In this document: positions 1-10,232 of the stretch, piece after piece | Position numbering within the stretch: the stretch's first letter is position 1 | Layout: each line of letters begins with the position of its first letter | From: Kallipyga gabonensis | GTDB lineage: Bacteria > Bacillota > Clostridia > Tissierellales > Peptoniphilaceae | Direction: 5' to 3' | Length of the DNA: 64,000 nt | Assembly (NCBI RefSeq): GCF_001286805.1 | Contig: NZ_CXYV01000002.1 | Span: 124,001-188,000, forward strand | Position numbers and translations under genes: made by a program | Notes under the pieces: model-generated | Database searches by the model: none | What the model saw: the letters and a program-made list of their open reading frames with translations, nothing else | What the model was told of the DNA's origin: nothing

Positions 1-2056
1 GGAAGGGGGGCCAAAGGGCCCTGGGGCCTCGGGGTCCCTGACTTTCGTCCGGGCCGGCCGTTAGGACCAGGAGGTCCTTGGCCCGGGTCATGGCGGTATA
101 GTATTGGCGGACGGTATCCAAGTCCTGGGCCAGGTCAGGGGCCGGCTGGTGGCCCAGGAGGGGATTGGCCGGAAGGAGGTCCTCCCCCTGGGAAGGTCTC
201 CGGAAAGTGTACTTCTCTCGCCCTTCCTCCAGGATGACCAGGGAAAATTCCAGGCCCTTGGACTGGTGGATGGTCATGACCCGGACGGCATCCTCCACCT
301 CCCTTTGGTCGGGGTCGATATAGTCCAGGTGGCCTTGCTGGAGCTTGATCCAGTGGTCCAGGAAAAGGAGGGTGGCCTTGCCTCGGGTCCCCTGGCTGAT
401 CTCCGGCCTTTGGACCAAGCCGGACATCTCATCCAGGTAGGCCATAAAAGCGGCCAGGGCCAGGGCGGGGTCCCGGTCCTCATCTCGGCCATCCAGGGCT
501 TTAGCCAGAGCCCCTTCGAAAGGCGGAAGGCCCAGGAAAGACAGGGCGACCTCCCCCAACCGGACCTTCTTCCCTTCTTTCCAAAAGCTGTCCCAAGCCC
601 GGAAGATCTCTTCCCTCTCCTCCCTTCCTTTCCGGGGAAGACTTTCGACAAGGGTCCTGGCGGGATTTTGGGCCATGAGGTCGGCGGCCCGTCCCCCGGC
701 TGACTTTCCCCCTTCGGTCAGGAGGGTAACCAGGAGGCAGGCGGCCAGATGGCGGACGAGGCTTACCCCGGCCAGGCTCTCCGTCTTGGAGGATTGGCAG
801 GGGATCCCCTCCGCCTCCATGGCCCGGAGGATCCGGCGGATGGAGGGGTTGTAGCCGGGGTTAACGGAGTGGGAGAGGATGGCCATATCCCGATAGGCCA
901 GGCCCTTGCCGTGGGCTTCCTTGACCAGGTGGACCAGCTTTTGGGCCCATCTGTCGGGATCCTCCTCGATCCATTTGTAGACGCCTCCCTCCGGCCTTTC
1001 CGGGGGGACGGTAATGGCCTTGGGGAAGCGGTTATCCCGGATAGCCCGGTCCCGGTCGGTCCCAAAGGGCCGGTCAATGAAGGCTCCGGCGGTGGCCATA
1101 ATCCGCCGGCCGGACCGGTAGTTGGTGGTCAGATAGAGGGTCCGGCTCCCGGGATAGCGGCGGGGGGAGGCCAGAAGGGTTTTTACGGTCGCCCCCCGGA
1201 AGCGGTAGAGGGACTGGTCGTCATCCCCCACCACGCAGAGCTTGCCGGTCTCCCGGGCCAGCCGGGAGAGGATGGCCTCCTGGACGGGGTTGGTATCCTG
1301 GTACTCATCCACCATGAGGTATTTGGCCCGGGTCTGGACATGAGCCAGGACCTCGGGGTCTTCCAAAAGCTCCATGGTCTGGTAGAGGACTTCGGAGTGG
1401 TCCATGATATTGTAGTGGCGGAGCATGGCCCGGAAGCGGTCCAGGAGGAGGCGGGCGGCCCGGGTCTCGGGACAGTCGACGGTCAGGTCGGCGAAGCCCT
1501 CACGAACCCGGTCCATAAGCCGGAGGTAATCCTTCTTCCGGTAGGTCAGGGTTCGGGGGTCCCGGGGGTTGTGGCGGGGAAAGAGGAGGGCCATGGCAGC
1601 GGCCAGGTCCTCCCGGACCATCTCTCTTTCCGGACTTAGGCCCGTCAGGGCGGGCCAGGACCGGTCGACCAGGTAGGCGATAGCGACCTCACCCACCCGC
1701 CGGAAGCCGGGGAGGTAGGCCGTCTTGTCGATGTTTTCTTCGATGATGGACTGGCCGATCTGGTGGAAGTTGCCTACATTGACCTGGCCGGCCAGGGAGG
1801 CCAGACTCCCGGCAGAACCGGCTTGTTCGCCCGGATCCCCTTCCTCCCGGCCCAGCCGGGTCAGGACTTCCGCCTTGGCCTTTCGGGTGAAGGTGGTCAC
1901 CATGATTTCTTCCGGCCGGGCCAGGCCTTGTTCCAAAATGTACCGGACCCGTCCCACCATCGTCCGGGTCTTTCCCGTACCCGGCCCGGCGATGATTAAT
2001 ACAGGCCCCTCCGTCGTCCGGATGGCTTCCCATTGTTGGTCGTTGTAGGGAAACAT
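1..2056 (-). CDS. UvrD/Rep-family ATP-dependent DNA helicase (3' truncated by window)
   Basis: A superfamily 1A 3'-5' DNA helicase, the group that unwinds DNA in repair and replication-fork processing. About 685 residues are visible from the ATG at 2056 and the frame stays open to the window edge, so the C-terminus is missing. Motif I AGPGTGKT lies at residues 23-30, followed by TTFTRKAK (motif Ia). Motif II VDEYQDTN is near 249, motif III VVGDDDQSLYRFRG near 272, motif IV TTNYRS near 300 and motif VI YTAMTRAK near 650. The start follows GGAGGACCGCC. It is transcribed divergently from the dCMP deaminase. A frame-shadow starting at 2171 exists but lacks the motifs. Whether it is PcrA itself or a shorter UvrD-like paralogue cannot be decided without the C-terminal domain. 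Confidence 0.93.
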   Translation of the reverse strand, partial: MFPYNDQQWEAIRTTEGPVLIIAGPGTGKTRTMVGRVRYILEQGLARPEEIMVTTFTRKAKAEVLTRLGREEGDPGEQAGSAGSLASLAGQVNVGNFHQIGQSIIEENIDKTAYLPGFRRVGEVAIAYLVDRSWPALTGLSPEREMVREDLAAAMALLFPRHNPRDPRTLTYRKKDYLRLMDRVREGFADLTVDCPETRAARLLLDRFRAMLRHYNIMDHSEVLYQTMELLEDPEVLAHVQTRAKYLMVDEYQDTNPVQEAILSRLARETGKLCVVGDDDQSLYRFRGATVKTLLASPRRYPGSRTLYLTTNYRSGRRIMATAGAFIDRPFGTDRDRAIRDNRFPKAITVPPERPEGGVYKWIEEDPDRWAQKLVHLVKEAHGKGLAYRDMAILSHSVNPGYNPSIRRILRAMEAEGIPCQSSKTESLAGVSLVRHLAACLLVTLLTEGGKSAGGRAADLMAQNPARTLVESLPRKGREEREEIFRAWDSFWKEGKKVRLGEVALSFLGLPPFEGALAKALDGRDEDRDPALALAAFMAYLDEMSGLVQRPEISQGTRGKATLLFLDHWIKLQQGHLDYIDPDQREVEDAVRVMTIHQSKGLEFSLVILEEGREKYTFRRPSQGEDLLPANPLLGHQPAPDLAQDLDTVRQYYTAMTRAKDLLVLTAGPDESQGPRGPRALWPPF

Positions 2057-2079
2057 GGCGGTCCTCCCCTCCCTCTTTC

Positions 2080-2088
2080 TGGTAAAAT
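2080..2088 (+). promoter_or_regulatory. extended -10 promoter candidate for dCMP deaminase gene
   Basis: TGGTAAAAT is an extended -10 element (TGN followed by TAAAAT) about 118 bases before the deaminase start. The same nine bases occur just upstream of three other genes in this window (33253-33261, 54093-54101, 57490-57498), which supports a promoter role. No convincing -35 is visible, as is common for extended -10 promoters. Confidence 0.45.
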
Positions 2089-2205
2089 AAAGCAGATCCT
2101 TCTTCTATTCTAGTGGATCGGAGGCATCCTGTGGGAAGAAATGGGTCAATTTGGAACCATTCGGGATCCATTGAGACAATATGGGAGAAAAAGGGAGGTA
2201 ATGAG

Positions 2206-2628
2206 ATGGCAAGAAAATCTTGGGATGAATATTTTATGGAGCTGGCCCAGGGGGTGGCTCAGAGAGGGACCTGCGACCGGGCCTATGTGGGCTGCGTCCT
2301 GGTCAATCCGGACCACCGTATCGTGTCCACCGGCTATAACGGAGCCCTATCGGGCAACCCCCACTGTGACCAGGTGGGCCATACCATGCGAGATGGCCAC
2401 TGCATCGCCACCATCCACGCCGAGATGAACGCCCTCCTTTACTGTGCTAAAGAAGGCATCACCGTCAAGGGAACCACCTGCTATGTCACCCACTTCCCCT
2501 GCCTCAACTGCACCAAGGCCCTCATCCAGGCCGGGATCGTGGCGGTCTACTATCATGAGGGCTACCGGATCGATGACTATGCCCTGACCCTCTTTGAGCG
2601 GAACCACATCCCCGTCAAACAGTTGTAG
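2206..2628 (+). CDS. dCMP deaminase family protein (ComEB-like)
   Basis: A zinc-dependent deoxycytidylate deaminase that converts dCMP to dUMP for thymidylate synthesis; in competent Firmicutes the homologue is ComEB. The 140-residue protein has the deaminase zinc site: HAEMN at 71-75 (zinc His and proton-shuttle Glu) and PCLNC at 98-102 (two zinc Cys). The extra His/Cys-rich stretch NPHCDQVGHT at 51-60 is typical of dCMP rather than cytidine deaminases. The start at ATG 2206 is chosen because GGGAGG lies seven bases upstream; the frame is open further upstream but that part has no family similarity. No T-run terminator directly follows the gene, so its transcript may run into the downstream repeat element. 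Confidence 0.92.
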   Translation: MARKSWDEYFMELAQGVAQRGTCDRAYVGCVLVNPDHRIVSTGYNGALSGNPHCDQVGHTMRDGHCIATIHAEMNALLYCAKEGITVKGTTCYVTHFPCLNCTKALIQAGIVAVYYHEGYRIDDYALTLFERNHIPVKQL

Positions 2629-2708
2629 GGATGGTGGGCAGCGGAGGCCGGGGGCACCGCCCCGGGAAATGGCTGAGTGCGGAATTGGGATCCAGCCGGA
2701 GTCGAAAG

Positions 2709-3045
2709 CCCTGATAATCCGGAGAATTTCAGGAATATCAGGGTCCGGAGCCCTGACAATTTGCTAAATCAAAAGAGAATCAGGGGCGAAAAAAACCTGA
2801 TAATTGGCCAAATGGCAAGAAAATCAGGGCATAAAACCCTGTCAATTTGCTGAATTATAAGAAAAACAGGGTGAAAAAAGGCCCTGCTTTTTTGTCAGAT
2901 TGTGAAAATATCAGGGGCGGAAACCCTGATAATCCATAAAATTTTAGGAATATCAGGGCCCGGTACCCTGACAATTTTACAGGCCAGCGAATATCAGGGT
3001 CCAGAGCCTGCACCATGAACCACCGCTGCAAGCGGCTTGCCCTTC
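2709..3045. repeat. multi-hairpin repeat element, copy 1 (seven ~43-bp units)
   Basis: Seven units of about 43 bp run from 2709 to 3010. Each unit is CCCTGATAAT, then 15-18 AT-rich bases, then ATATCAGGG, then a linker of about 7 bases, so CCCTGA and TCAGGG alternate and can pair across either the spacer or the linker. A GC-rich end with the small hairpin CCGC-TGCAA-GCGG (3021-3033) follows. The linkers match in order those of copy 2 at 9655-10075 read on the other strand, so the two are diverged inverted copies of one element. No coding frame is conserved across it. It fills most of the 550-base gap between the deaminase and malic enzyme genes. Confidence 0.8.
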
Positions 3046-3120
3046 CCTGGGAAGCCCCGGATCCCACTATCGGTCAGGGCGGTGCTACTCTGGAAAACCT
3101 CATGACCCCGCCCCGGCACA

Positions 3121-3162
3121 AAAAAAGGGAGAAGTGCAAGAATTTGCACTTCTCCCTTTTTT
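3121..3162. terminator. bidirectional intrinsic terminator
   Basis: A perfect 19-bp stem (3121-3139 with 3144-3162) with a 4-base loop, bounded by A6 on the left and T6 on the right, so it can stop transcription from both sides. On the minus strand it closes the malic enzyme operon; on the plus strand it is the first terminator after the deaminase gene and repeat copy 1. Confidence 0.92.
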
Positions 3163-3180
3163 CAAACAGTGGAGGTGATC

Positions 3181-4368
<1,188 letters not shown>

Positions 4369-4431
4369 GAGATTTCCTTTCTATCCGGGGCCGGTCAGCC
4401 CCTATCATTCCGGGAGAATGGTATCCGGCAA

Positions 4432-5799
4432 TCAAACCATCTTCTTGGGGTCCACGGCCCGGTCAAATTCTTCCTCGCTGAGGCCGCCTACTTCCCTGGC
4501 CGCTGCTTTTAGGGTCAGGTTCCTGGCATAGGCATGGTGGGCGATTTCCGCCGCTTTTTCATAGCCCAGGGAGGGCGAGAGGGCGGTCACCAACATCAGA
4601 GAGGCCTCCATGTTATCCCGGATCTTATCGGTATTGGCCTCCAGCCCCTCCACCAGCTTGGTCCGGAAGCCCGTCATCCCCTTAGCCAGGAGGTCAATGG
4701 AATGGAGGCCGTTGTAGATGATGAGGGGCATATAGGCGTTGAGCTGGCATTGTCCCTGACTCTGGCCGAAGGAAATGGCCAAATCACCGGCCAGAACCTG
4801 GATGGCGATCATGGTCAGAGATTCCACCTGGGTGGGGTTGACCTTGCCCGGCATGATGGAGGACCCGGGCTCATTGGCCGGGATCCTCAACTCTCCGATC
4901 CCGCAACGGGGTCCCGATGAAAGGAAGCGGAGGTCATTGGCCATCTTGTAGAGGTCCATGGCCAGGTTTTTCATGGCCGAAGAGAGGCGGGTGACTTCGG
5001 TTTTGGAAGAGAGCCCGTGGAACTTGTTGTCCATGACGGTGAAGTCCAGGCCGGTCAGGTCCTTGATGACCTCAACCATTGCCCGATCAAAGCCCTCAAA
5101 AGCATTGAGCCCGGTCCCGACAGCGGTTCCTCCGATGGGAAGGGGAAGGAGGCCGTCCAGGGCCCCATCCAAAGCCTCCCGGTTGCCCCGGAGGGAGGCC
5201 ACATAGGCCGATAGTTCCTGACCCAGGGTGACCGGGGTGGCATCCTGGAGGTGGGTCCGGCCGCACTTAACCAGGTCCTCATAGGCCCGGGCCTTTTGGT
5301 CCAGGGCGTTGATGAGCCGGTCCAGGGCCGGGAGGAGGACCTCCCTCCCCTTTCGGTAGAGGGCGATGTGGATGGCGGTGGGAAAGACGTCGTTGGAGGA
5401 CTGGGACTTGTTGATGTGGTCGTTGGGATGGAGGAGGTCCTGTCCCAGGATCTCATTCCCCCGGTGGGCCAGGACTTCATTGACGTTCATGTTGGTCTGG
5501 GTCCCGGACCCGGTCTGCCAGACGGTCAAGGGGAAGTGGTCGTCCAGCTTCCCTTCCATGACCTCATCGGCCGCTCGGCAGATGGCCTCCATGGCCCCTT
5601 GGGGGAGCCGGCCCGCCCGGTCGTTGACTATGGCAGCGGCCTTCTTCACCAGGGCGATGGCCCGGATCTGGTCCATGGGCATCCGGTCGGTATTTTGGGG
5701 GAAGTTTTCCAGGGACCGCTCGGTTTGGGCTCCCCAATACTTGTCGGCGGGGACCATGACCTCCCCCATGGAATCATGTTCTCGGCGGAATTCAGTCAA
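4432..5799 (-). CDS. fumC: class II fumarate hydratase
   Basis: Interconverts fumarate and malate; soluble, iron-independent, tetrameric class II enzyme. The 455-residue protein carries the superfamily signature GSSIMPGKVNP with the active-site Ser pair at 313-314, TGSGTQTNMN at 96-105 and GRTHLQDA at 180-187 (His183). It starts with TTG at 5799, six bases after GGAGG, and this start overlaps the aspartase stop by eight bases (TTGACTGA), so the two are probably translationally coupled. It is distinct from the related aspartase directly upstream, which has the aspartase-type GGAGTSFNMN instead. Confidence 0.96.
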   Translation of the reverse strand: MTEFRREHDSMGEVMVPADKYWGAQTERSLENFPQNTDRMPMDQIRAIALVKKAAAIVNDRAGRLPQGAMEAICRAADEVMEGKLDDHFPLTVWQTGSGTQTNMNVNEVLAHRGNEILGQDLLHPNDHINKSQSSNDVFPTAIHIALYRKGREVLLPALDRLINALDQKARAYEDLVKCGRTHLQDATPVTLGQELSAYVASLRGNREALDGALDGLLPLPIGGTAVGTGLNAFEGFDRAMVEVIKDLTGLDFTVMDNKFHGLSSKTEVTRLSSAMKNLAMDLYKMANDLRFLSSGPRCGIGELRIPANEPGSSIMPGKVNPTQVESLTMIAIQVLAGDLAISFGQSQGQCQLNAYMPLIIYNGLHSIDLLAKGMTGFRTKLVEGLEANTDKIRDNMEASLMLVTALSPSLGYEKAAEIAHHAYARNLTLKAAAREVGGLSEEEFDRAVDPKKMV

Positions 5800-7228
5800 G
5801 GTCTTCCTCCTTCTTGATCCGGTCCTCTTCGATGACGCCGGGCATGGTCATCCGGTAGGGGTCCAGGATGGCATCCAAAACGTCGGGGTCCATGAGCTTG
5901 TCTTCCAGGACAAGGTCCCGGACGGTCTTGTGGGATTGGAGGGCCTTTTTGGCAATCTGGGAGGCCTTGACGTAGCCGATGTGGGGGGCGATGGCGGTGA
6001 CGGAGGCGATGGAGGCCTCAACGATCTTGTCCAACCGCTTCTTATCCGAGCTGATTCCGTCCACGCAGTTGATTCGGAGGGTGTGGACGCCCCCGATCAG
6101 GGACCGGAAATTTTCAAAGAGGTTGTGGAAGATGACGGGCTCGAAGGCATTGAGCTCCAACTGGCCGGCTTCGACGGCCATGGTCACGGTCATGTCGTTG
6201 CCAACCACGTTGAAGCAGACCTGGTTGACCACCTCGGGGATGACGGGGTTGACCTTGCCCGGCATGATGGAGGACCCGGCCTGGCGGGGTGGGAGCTGGA
6301 TTTCTCCAAGGCCCGTGATGGGGCCTGACCCCATGAGGCGGAAGTCGTTGGAGATCTTGGAGAGCGAGGTAGCTAAGATTTTCAGGATGGAGGAAGCATA
6401 GAGGAAGGCGTCCAGGTTCTGGGTCCCGTCGATGAGGTCCTCAGCCTGGACCAGGTCAAGGCCGGACACCCTGGACAGGCAGGGGACCACCATCTTGACA
6501 TAGCGCTGGTCGGCGTTGAGGCCGGTTCCGGTGGCTGTCCCTCCCAGGTTGACGGAGGAAAGCTTGACAATCCCTTGCTGAATCCGCTTGACGTCCCTCC
6601 GCATGACGGAGGCGTAGGCGGAGAATTCCTGGCCCAGGCGGATGGGAACGGCATCTTCCAGCTGGGTCCGACCGATCTTGACGTATTTGTCGAACTCATG
6701 GGCCTTCTGGTCCAGGGAGTCCACCAGAGCCTCCACTTCCTCGCCCAGGTCTACAAAATACCGAATCATGGTCATCTTTCCGGCCGTGGGGATGACATCG
6801 TTGGTCGACTGGCCCATATTGACGTGGTCGTTGGGATGGAGTATGGAATAGTCTCCCTTTTCCCCACCCAACTCTTCAATGGCAATGTTGGCGATGACCT
6901 CATTGGCATTCATATTGAAGGAAGTTCCCGCACCACCTTGGATGGCATCGGTAATGAACTGGTCCAAAAACTCGCCATCTAAAATCCGGTCACAGGCTTT
7001 AACGATGGCCTGAGTCTTTTTCTTGGATAAGAGCCCCACTTCGTGGTTAGTCAGAGCACAGGCCTTCTTCACTTCCACCAGGGATCGGGTGAAATTTCGA
7101 TCCGGGCAGAGACCGGTAATACTAAAATTCTCCCGGGCACGAAGGGCATTCACCCCATAATAAGCGTCTGCATCCACCTCCATTTTCCCCAGGGAGTCTT
7201 CCTCAATCCGGTGGTTCTTTTCTTTCAT
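5792..7228 (-). CDS. aspA: aspartate ammonia-lyase (aspartase)
   Basis: Deaminates L-aspartate to fumarate and ammonia, an entry to fumarate in fermenting bacteria. From the chosen ATG at 7228 the protein has 478 residues, the family's normal length. It shows GGAGTSFNMNANE at 98-110, HPNDHVNMGQSTNDV at 131-145 and the GSSIMPGKVNP loop with catalytic Ser near 319. The open frame begins at 7318, but that extension is a Gly/Pro-rich artefact; GGAGG lies five bases before 7228. It overlaps fumC by eight bases. The nearby asparaginase gene (37.5 kb) could supply its substrate. Confidence 0.95.
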   Translation of the reverse strand: MKEKNHRIEEDSLGKMEVDADAYYGVNALRARENFSITGLCPDRNFTRSLVEVKKACALTNHEVGLLSKKKTQAIVKACDRILDGEFLDQFITDAIQGGAGTSFNMNANEVIANIAIEELGGEKGDYSILHPNDHVNMGQSTNDVIPTAGKMTMIRYFVDLGEEVEALVDSLDQKAHEFDKYVKIGRTQLEDAVPIRLGQEFSAYASVMRRDVKRIQQGIVKLSSVNLGGTATGTGLNADQRYVKMVVPCLSRVSGLDLVQAEDLIDGTQNLDAFLYASSILKILATSLSKISNDFRLMGSGPITGLGEIQLPPRQAGSSIMPGKVNPVIPEVVNQVCFNVVGNDMTVTMAVEAGQLELNAFEPVIFHNLFENFRSLIGGVHTLRINCVDGISSDKKRLDKIVEASIASVTAIAPHIGYVKASQIAKKALQSHKTVRDLVLEDKLMDPDVLDAILDPYRMTMPGVIEEDRIKKEEDLD

Positions 7229-7318
7229 CTTTTCCTCCATCCTTTCTTGACAGGGAAAAATCCCTTTCGAGCCGGGCCCCGGGCCGGGGCCTGACCACTT
7301 CCAGGGATTCGATTCCAA

Positions 7319-9376
7319 TTATTCTTCGATATTCGCTTCCTCAATGATCTTTTCAGCTATCTCGTGGGGAACCTCTTCATAGCTGTTGAAGTCCATAGTG
7401 AAGGATCCCCGACCCTGGGTCATAGACCGGAGGTCGATGGCATATTCGGTTAACTCAGCAAAGGGGGCTTCTGCGTTGACAATCTGGTTGCCGTCCTCAT
7501 CCTGTTCCATACCGAGAATCCGCCCCCGTCTCTTATTCATATCGCCCATAATATCCCCTAAGTAGGCATCAGGGATAGTGACCTGGAGGGTCATCACCGG
7601 TTCGAGAAGAACAGGGTTAGCCTCTGTCACGCCTTTTTTGAAGGCAATGTGAGCGGCGGTCTTAAAAGCCATTTCATTGGAGTCGACGGGGTGGTAGGAC
7701 CCGTCATAGAGGACGGCCTTGATTCCCGTTACGGGGTAGCCGGCCAGGGGACCGGATCCCAGGGATTCTTCCAGGCCTTTTTCGACAGCGGGGAAGAAGT
7801 TTTTGGGAACGGCTCCGCCAAAGACTTCCTCATCGAACTCGAAGCCCTCATCAATGGGCTCAAAACGGATCCACACATCTCCGAACTGTCCGGCACCACC
7901 GGATTGTTTTTTATGGCGACCTTGAACTTCGGACGTCTTCCGAATGGTTTCTTTATAAGGAATAACCAGGGGTACCCGGTGGACATTGACCCCATAGTTG
8001 GTCTTGAGCTTGTTCATCATGGCCTCCAACTGGACATTACCCAGTCCCCGAATCAGGAGCTGCTTGGTATCGGCATTGCGGTCCAACTGGAAGGTGCCAT
8101 CTTCCTCAGATAACTTGTTTAAGGACGGTGTCAGTTTATCCTCGTCGTTCTTGGAGTCGGCCTGGATGGCGAAGGTGAGGTTTGAGGCAGGCAGTTTCAG
8201 ACCCTTGTAGCGAACAACATGATCCTTATCAGAGATGGTATCCCCTGTTTCAGTTTTATCCAGCTTAGCGAAAGCACCAATATCTCCGGCCACAATCTCA
8301 TCTGTATCTTCCTGGGTCTTTCCTCTCATGAAGAAGAGGCCGGAGGGCCGTTCAGAGCTGTCCTTGGAGGCGTTATAAATATCGCCCTTTTTCAGGCTGC
8401 CGGATACGACTTTGACGTAGGAAATCTTTCCCACGTAGGGGTCAACCGTCGTCTTGAAGATGACTGCACTAAGAGGCCCGTTCTTGTCCACTTCCGGAAG
8501 TTCTCCTTCTTCAGGACGGAAGCCCAGGTTGACGCCCGGGGAGTTGGGGGCCGGCATATACTTCTTGACAGCATCCAGGAGGAGGTCCAATCCGGCACCC
8601 ATGGTTGCAGAACCGGCAATCAGGGGGACGGCTGATCCATTGAGGATTGCCGCTGACAGGCCTCGACGGACCTCATCATCGGTAAATTCCTCACCGGCGA
8701 AATACTTCTCCATGAGGTCATCGTCGGTCATGGCAATCACTTCAACGATTTCATTGAAGGCCGCTTTTGCCTCTTCCACCCGAATCTCAGGAACCTCCAC
8801 TTCCTTAACTTTGAAGTTATCATATTTATAGGCTTTCATCTCCATAATGTCGATGATGCCCTCAAAATCTTCACCCATGCCTAAGGTTAATGTCAGGGGT
8901 AAAACCTTTTTTCCAAATTCCTGGTGAAGTTCATGAATCCGTGTGTTGAAATCCACATTGGGTTTATCCATCTTATTCAGGAAGATGATCCGGGGAAGGT
9001 CAATTTTCTCCATATAATTCCAGTAGATTTCAGAACCGACTTCTATACCGGCTGACGCATCGATGACCATAAGAGCCGATTCCGAAGCCCGGAGAGCGGT
9101 CAGGACCTGGCCGGCAAAGTCAAAATATCCGGGAGCGTCCAGGAGGTTGATCTTCGTCTCTTTCCATTCCACCGGAAGAACACTCAGGGAAATGGAAATC
9201 TGTCGAGCGATCTCTTCCTTATCCCAGTCAGAGACGGTGTTTCCGTCTTCCACCTTCCCCGGCCGGGCTAGGGCCTTGGATAAGTAGAGCAAGGATTCCG
9301 AAAGGGTTGTCTTCCCGGAACCACTATGCCCAACCAGGGCTAAGTTGCGGATATTCTTGCTGTCATATTTTTTCAT
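7319..9376 (-). CDS. EF-G-like translational GTPase (non-canonical paralogue)
   Basis: A 685-residue GTPase of the elongation factor G family. G1 GHSGSGKTT is near residues 15-23, G3 DAPGYFDF near 79, G4 NKMDKPN near 135, and the C-terminal EF-G domains IV/V follow. G1 differs from canonical EF-G (which reads AHIDAGKTT), placing it with the EF-G-like paralogues common in Firmicutes and Thermotoga whose role is unsettled. No ribosomal protein or tuf gene is adjacent, unlike true fusA. The start at 9376 has GGAGG six bases upstream. A sigma-70-type promoter (9471-9499) precedes it, and only 90 bases separate it from aspA, so it probably leads the aspartate catabolic transcript. Confidence 0.9.
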   Translation of the reverse strand: MKKYDSKNIRNLALVGHSGSGKTTLSESLLYLSKALARPGKVEDGNTVSDWDKEEIARQISISLSVLPVEWKETKINLLDAPGYFDFAGQVLTALRASESALMVIDASAGIEVGSEIYWNYMEKIDLPRIIFLNKMDKPNVDFNTRIHELHQEFGKKVLPLTLTLGMGEDFEGIIDIMEMKAYKYDNFKVKEVEVPEIRVEEAKAAFNEIVEVIAMTDDDLMEKYFAGEEFTDDEVRRGLSAAILNGSAVPLIAGSATMGAGLDLLLDAVKKYMPAPNSPGVNLGFRPEEGELPEVDKNGPLSAVIFKTTVDPYVGKISYVKVVSGSLKKGDIYNASKDSSERPSGLFFMRGKTQEDTDEIVAGDIGAFAKLDKTETGDTISDKDHVVRYKGLKLPASNLTFAIQADSKNDEDKLTPSLNKLSEEDGTFQLDRNADTKQLLIRGLGNVQLEAMMNKLKTNYGVNVHRVPLVIPYKETIRKTSEVQGRHKKQSGGAGQFGDVWIRFEPIDEGFEFDEEVFGGAVPKNFFPAVEKGLEESLGSGPLAGYPVTGIKAVLYDGSYHPVDSNEMAFKTAAHIAFKKGVTEANPVLLEPVMTLQVTIPDAYLGDIMGDMNKRRGRILGMEQDEDGNQIVNAEAPFAELTEYAIDLRSMTQGRGSFTMDFNSYEEVPHEIAEKIIEEANIEE

Positions 9377-9470
9377 TATTTCCTCCTGGTATAAAATAGT
9401 CTCCCCCGTTTCCCCACGACTTTTCCCATCGGAAAATCGGTAGAGCAATTCTCAGAATAGCCATAGGTTT

Positions 9471-9499
9471 ATTATAACAAGCCAAAGGTTTTCCTTCAA
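9471..9499 (-). promoter_or_regulatory. sigma-70-type promoter for EF-G-like/aspA/fumC/mae operon
   Basis: On the minus strand TTGAAG (9494-9499) is followed after 17 bases by a perfect TATAAT (9471-9476). It lies 95 bases upstream of the EF-G-like start, and no other good promoter is seen between the genes of this run. Confidence 0.7.
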
Positions 9500-9540
9500 G
9501 GTGTGATTGTGGATAAATTTCTGTGTGGCCCCGGCAGGCA

Positions 9541-9582
9541 AAAACCCCCGAAATTCAGACCATGAGGTCTACTTTCCGGGGG
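9541..9582 (-). terminator. intrinsic terminator upstream of the EF-G-like operon
   Basis: A two-part stem, CCCCCG...CGGGGG outside and AGACC-ATGA-GGTCT inside, followed on the minus strand by TTTT. It ends whatever transcript crosses repeat copy 2 from the right and insulates the promoter at 9471-9499. No gene lies between it and the glpK terminator at 10233-10299. Confidence 0.65.
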
Positions 9583-9654
9583 CTTTGACTAGGTAAGAAA
9601 CTATGCACCGGCATTATATCGTTCACAAAGATTCAATGCCTAGAATCTCTTCAA

Positions 9655-10075
9655 CCCTGATTATCTTGCAATTTGGCGAATTGTCAGGGCTCCGGGCTGC
9701 TCCGAGCCCTGATATTCTTGAGATTAAACAATTTGTCAGGGTTTCAGACCCTGATAATATTACCATTTGCCAAATTAACAGGGCCCTTTTTCACCCTGCT
9801 ATTCTCAAGGTTCTCCAATTTGACAGGGTTTGAAACCCTGATATTCTTGCCCATCAGCTTTTTTGTCAGGGCTTTTTTCGACCCTGACATTTTTGAGAAC
9901 CTACGAGTTGACAGGGCTCCGGACCCTGATATTCTTAATATTCTCAAAATAATCAGGGCTCATCACTCGATTCCGCTATGACTCAGGGAAACCACGCCCT
10001 GGCTGGAGCCCGATTTCGCTACTAGCCAGGGAAGCCATGCCCTGGGCGGGGCTTGATTTCACTGCTGGCCAGGAA
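9655..10075. repeat. multi-hairpin repeat element, copy 2 (inverted relative to copy 1)
   Basis: Seven ~43-bp units from 9655 to 9958 with consensus CCCTGATATTCTTG, about 8 variable bases, AATTTGTCAGGG and a linker, then two further GC-rich units of the same period (TCAGGGAAACCACGCCCTGG and its neighbour) to 10075. Read on the minus strand it corresponds to copy 1: linkers GGGTTTC..CCC, GGGCC.TTTTTCACCC, GGGTTT....CCC, TTTTTTCG.CCC and GGGCTCCGGACCC appear in the same order. It occupies most of the 920-base gap between the EF-G-like gene and glpK, where no gene is visible. Confidence 0.8.
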
Positions 10076-10119
10076 CCCCCCTGTCCCAGAGCCGCCGCCC
10101 ACCCCGACCCCACACAAGC

Positions 10120-10198
10120 AAAAGAAACCCAGGCTCAGCTTGAGCGCATTGCAAATCCGAAGGATTTGCCTAAGCGAAAGTGAGCCTGGGTTTCTTTT
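10120..10198. terminator. long hairpin, diverged relative of the glpK terminator
   Basis: An 18-bp outer stem (10120-10137 with 10181-10198, bounded by AAAAGAAA and TTTCTTTT) and an inner GCAAATCC-GAA-GGATTTGC hairpin (10151-10169). The inner core plus CTAAGC is identical to that of the neighbouring hairpin at 10233-10299, so the two look like copies of one unit. It may act as a back-up terminator. Confidence 0.65.
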
Positions 10199-10232
10199 GT
10201 CCTGGGTTTCGTCAAATCCCACCCCACAAGAT

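Noticed and set aside
2709-3010. CRISPR array
   Set aside because: The repeats are short, degenerate and alternate in orientation, the AT-rich spacers are related to each other, and no cas gene is present.
5366-6328. Long plus-strand frame of 320 codons
   Set aside because: It lies antisense to fumC and aspA, whose family motifs are clear, and shows a low-complexity Asp/Gly-rich translation with no domain.
9603-9981. Plus-strand frames inside repeat copy 2
   Set aside because: They translate the CCCTGA repeat units and differ from copy to copy; no start site.
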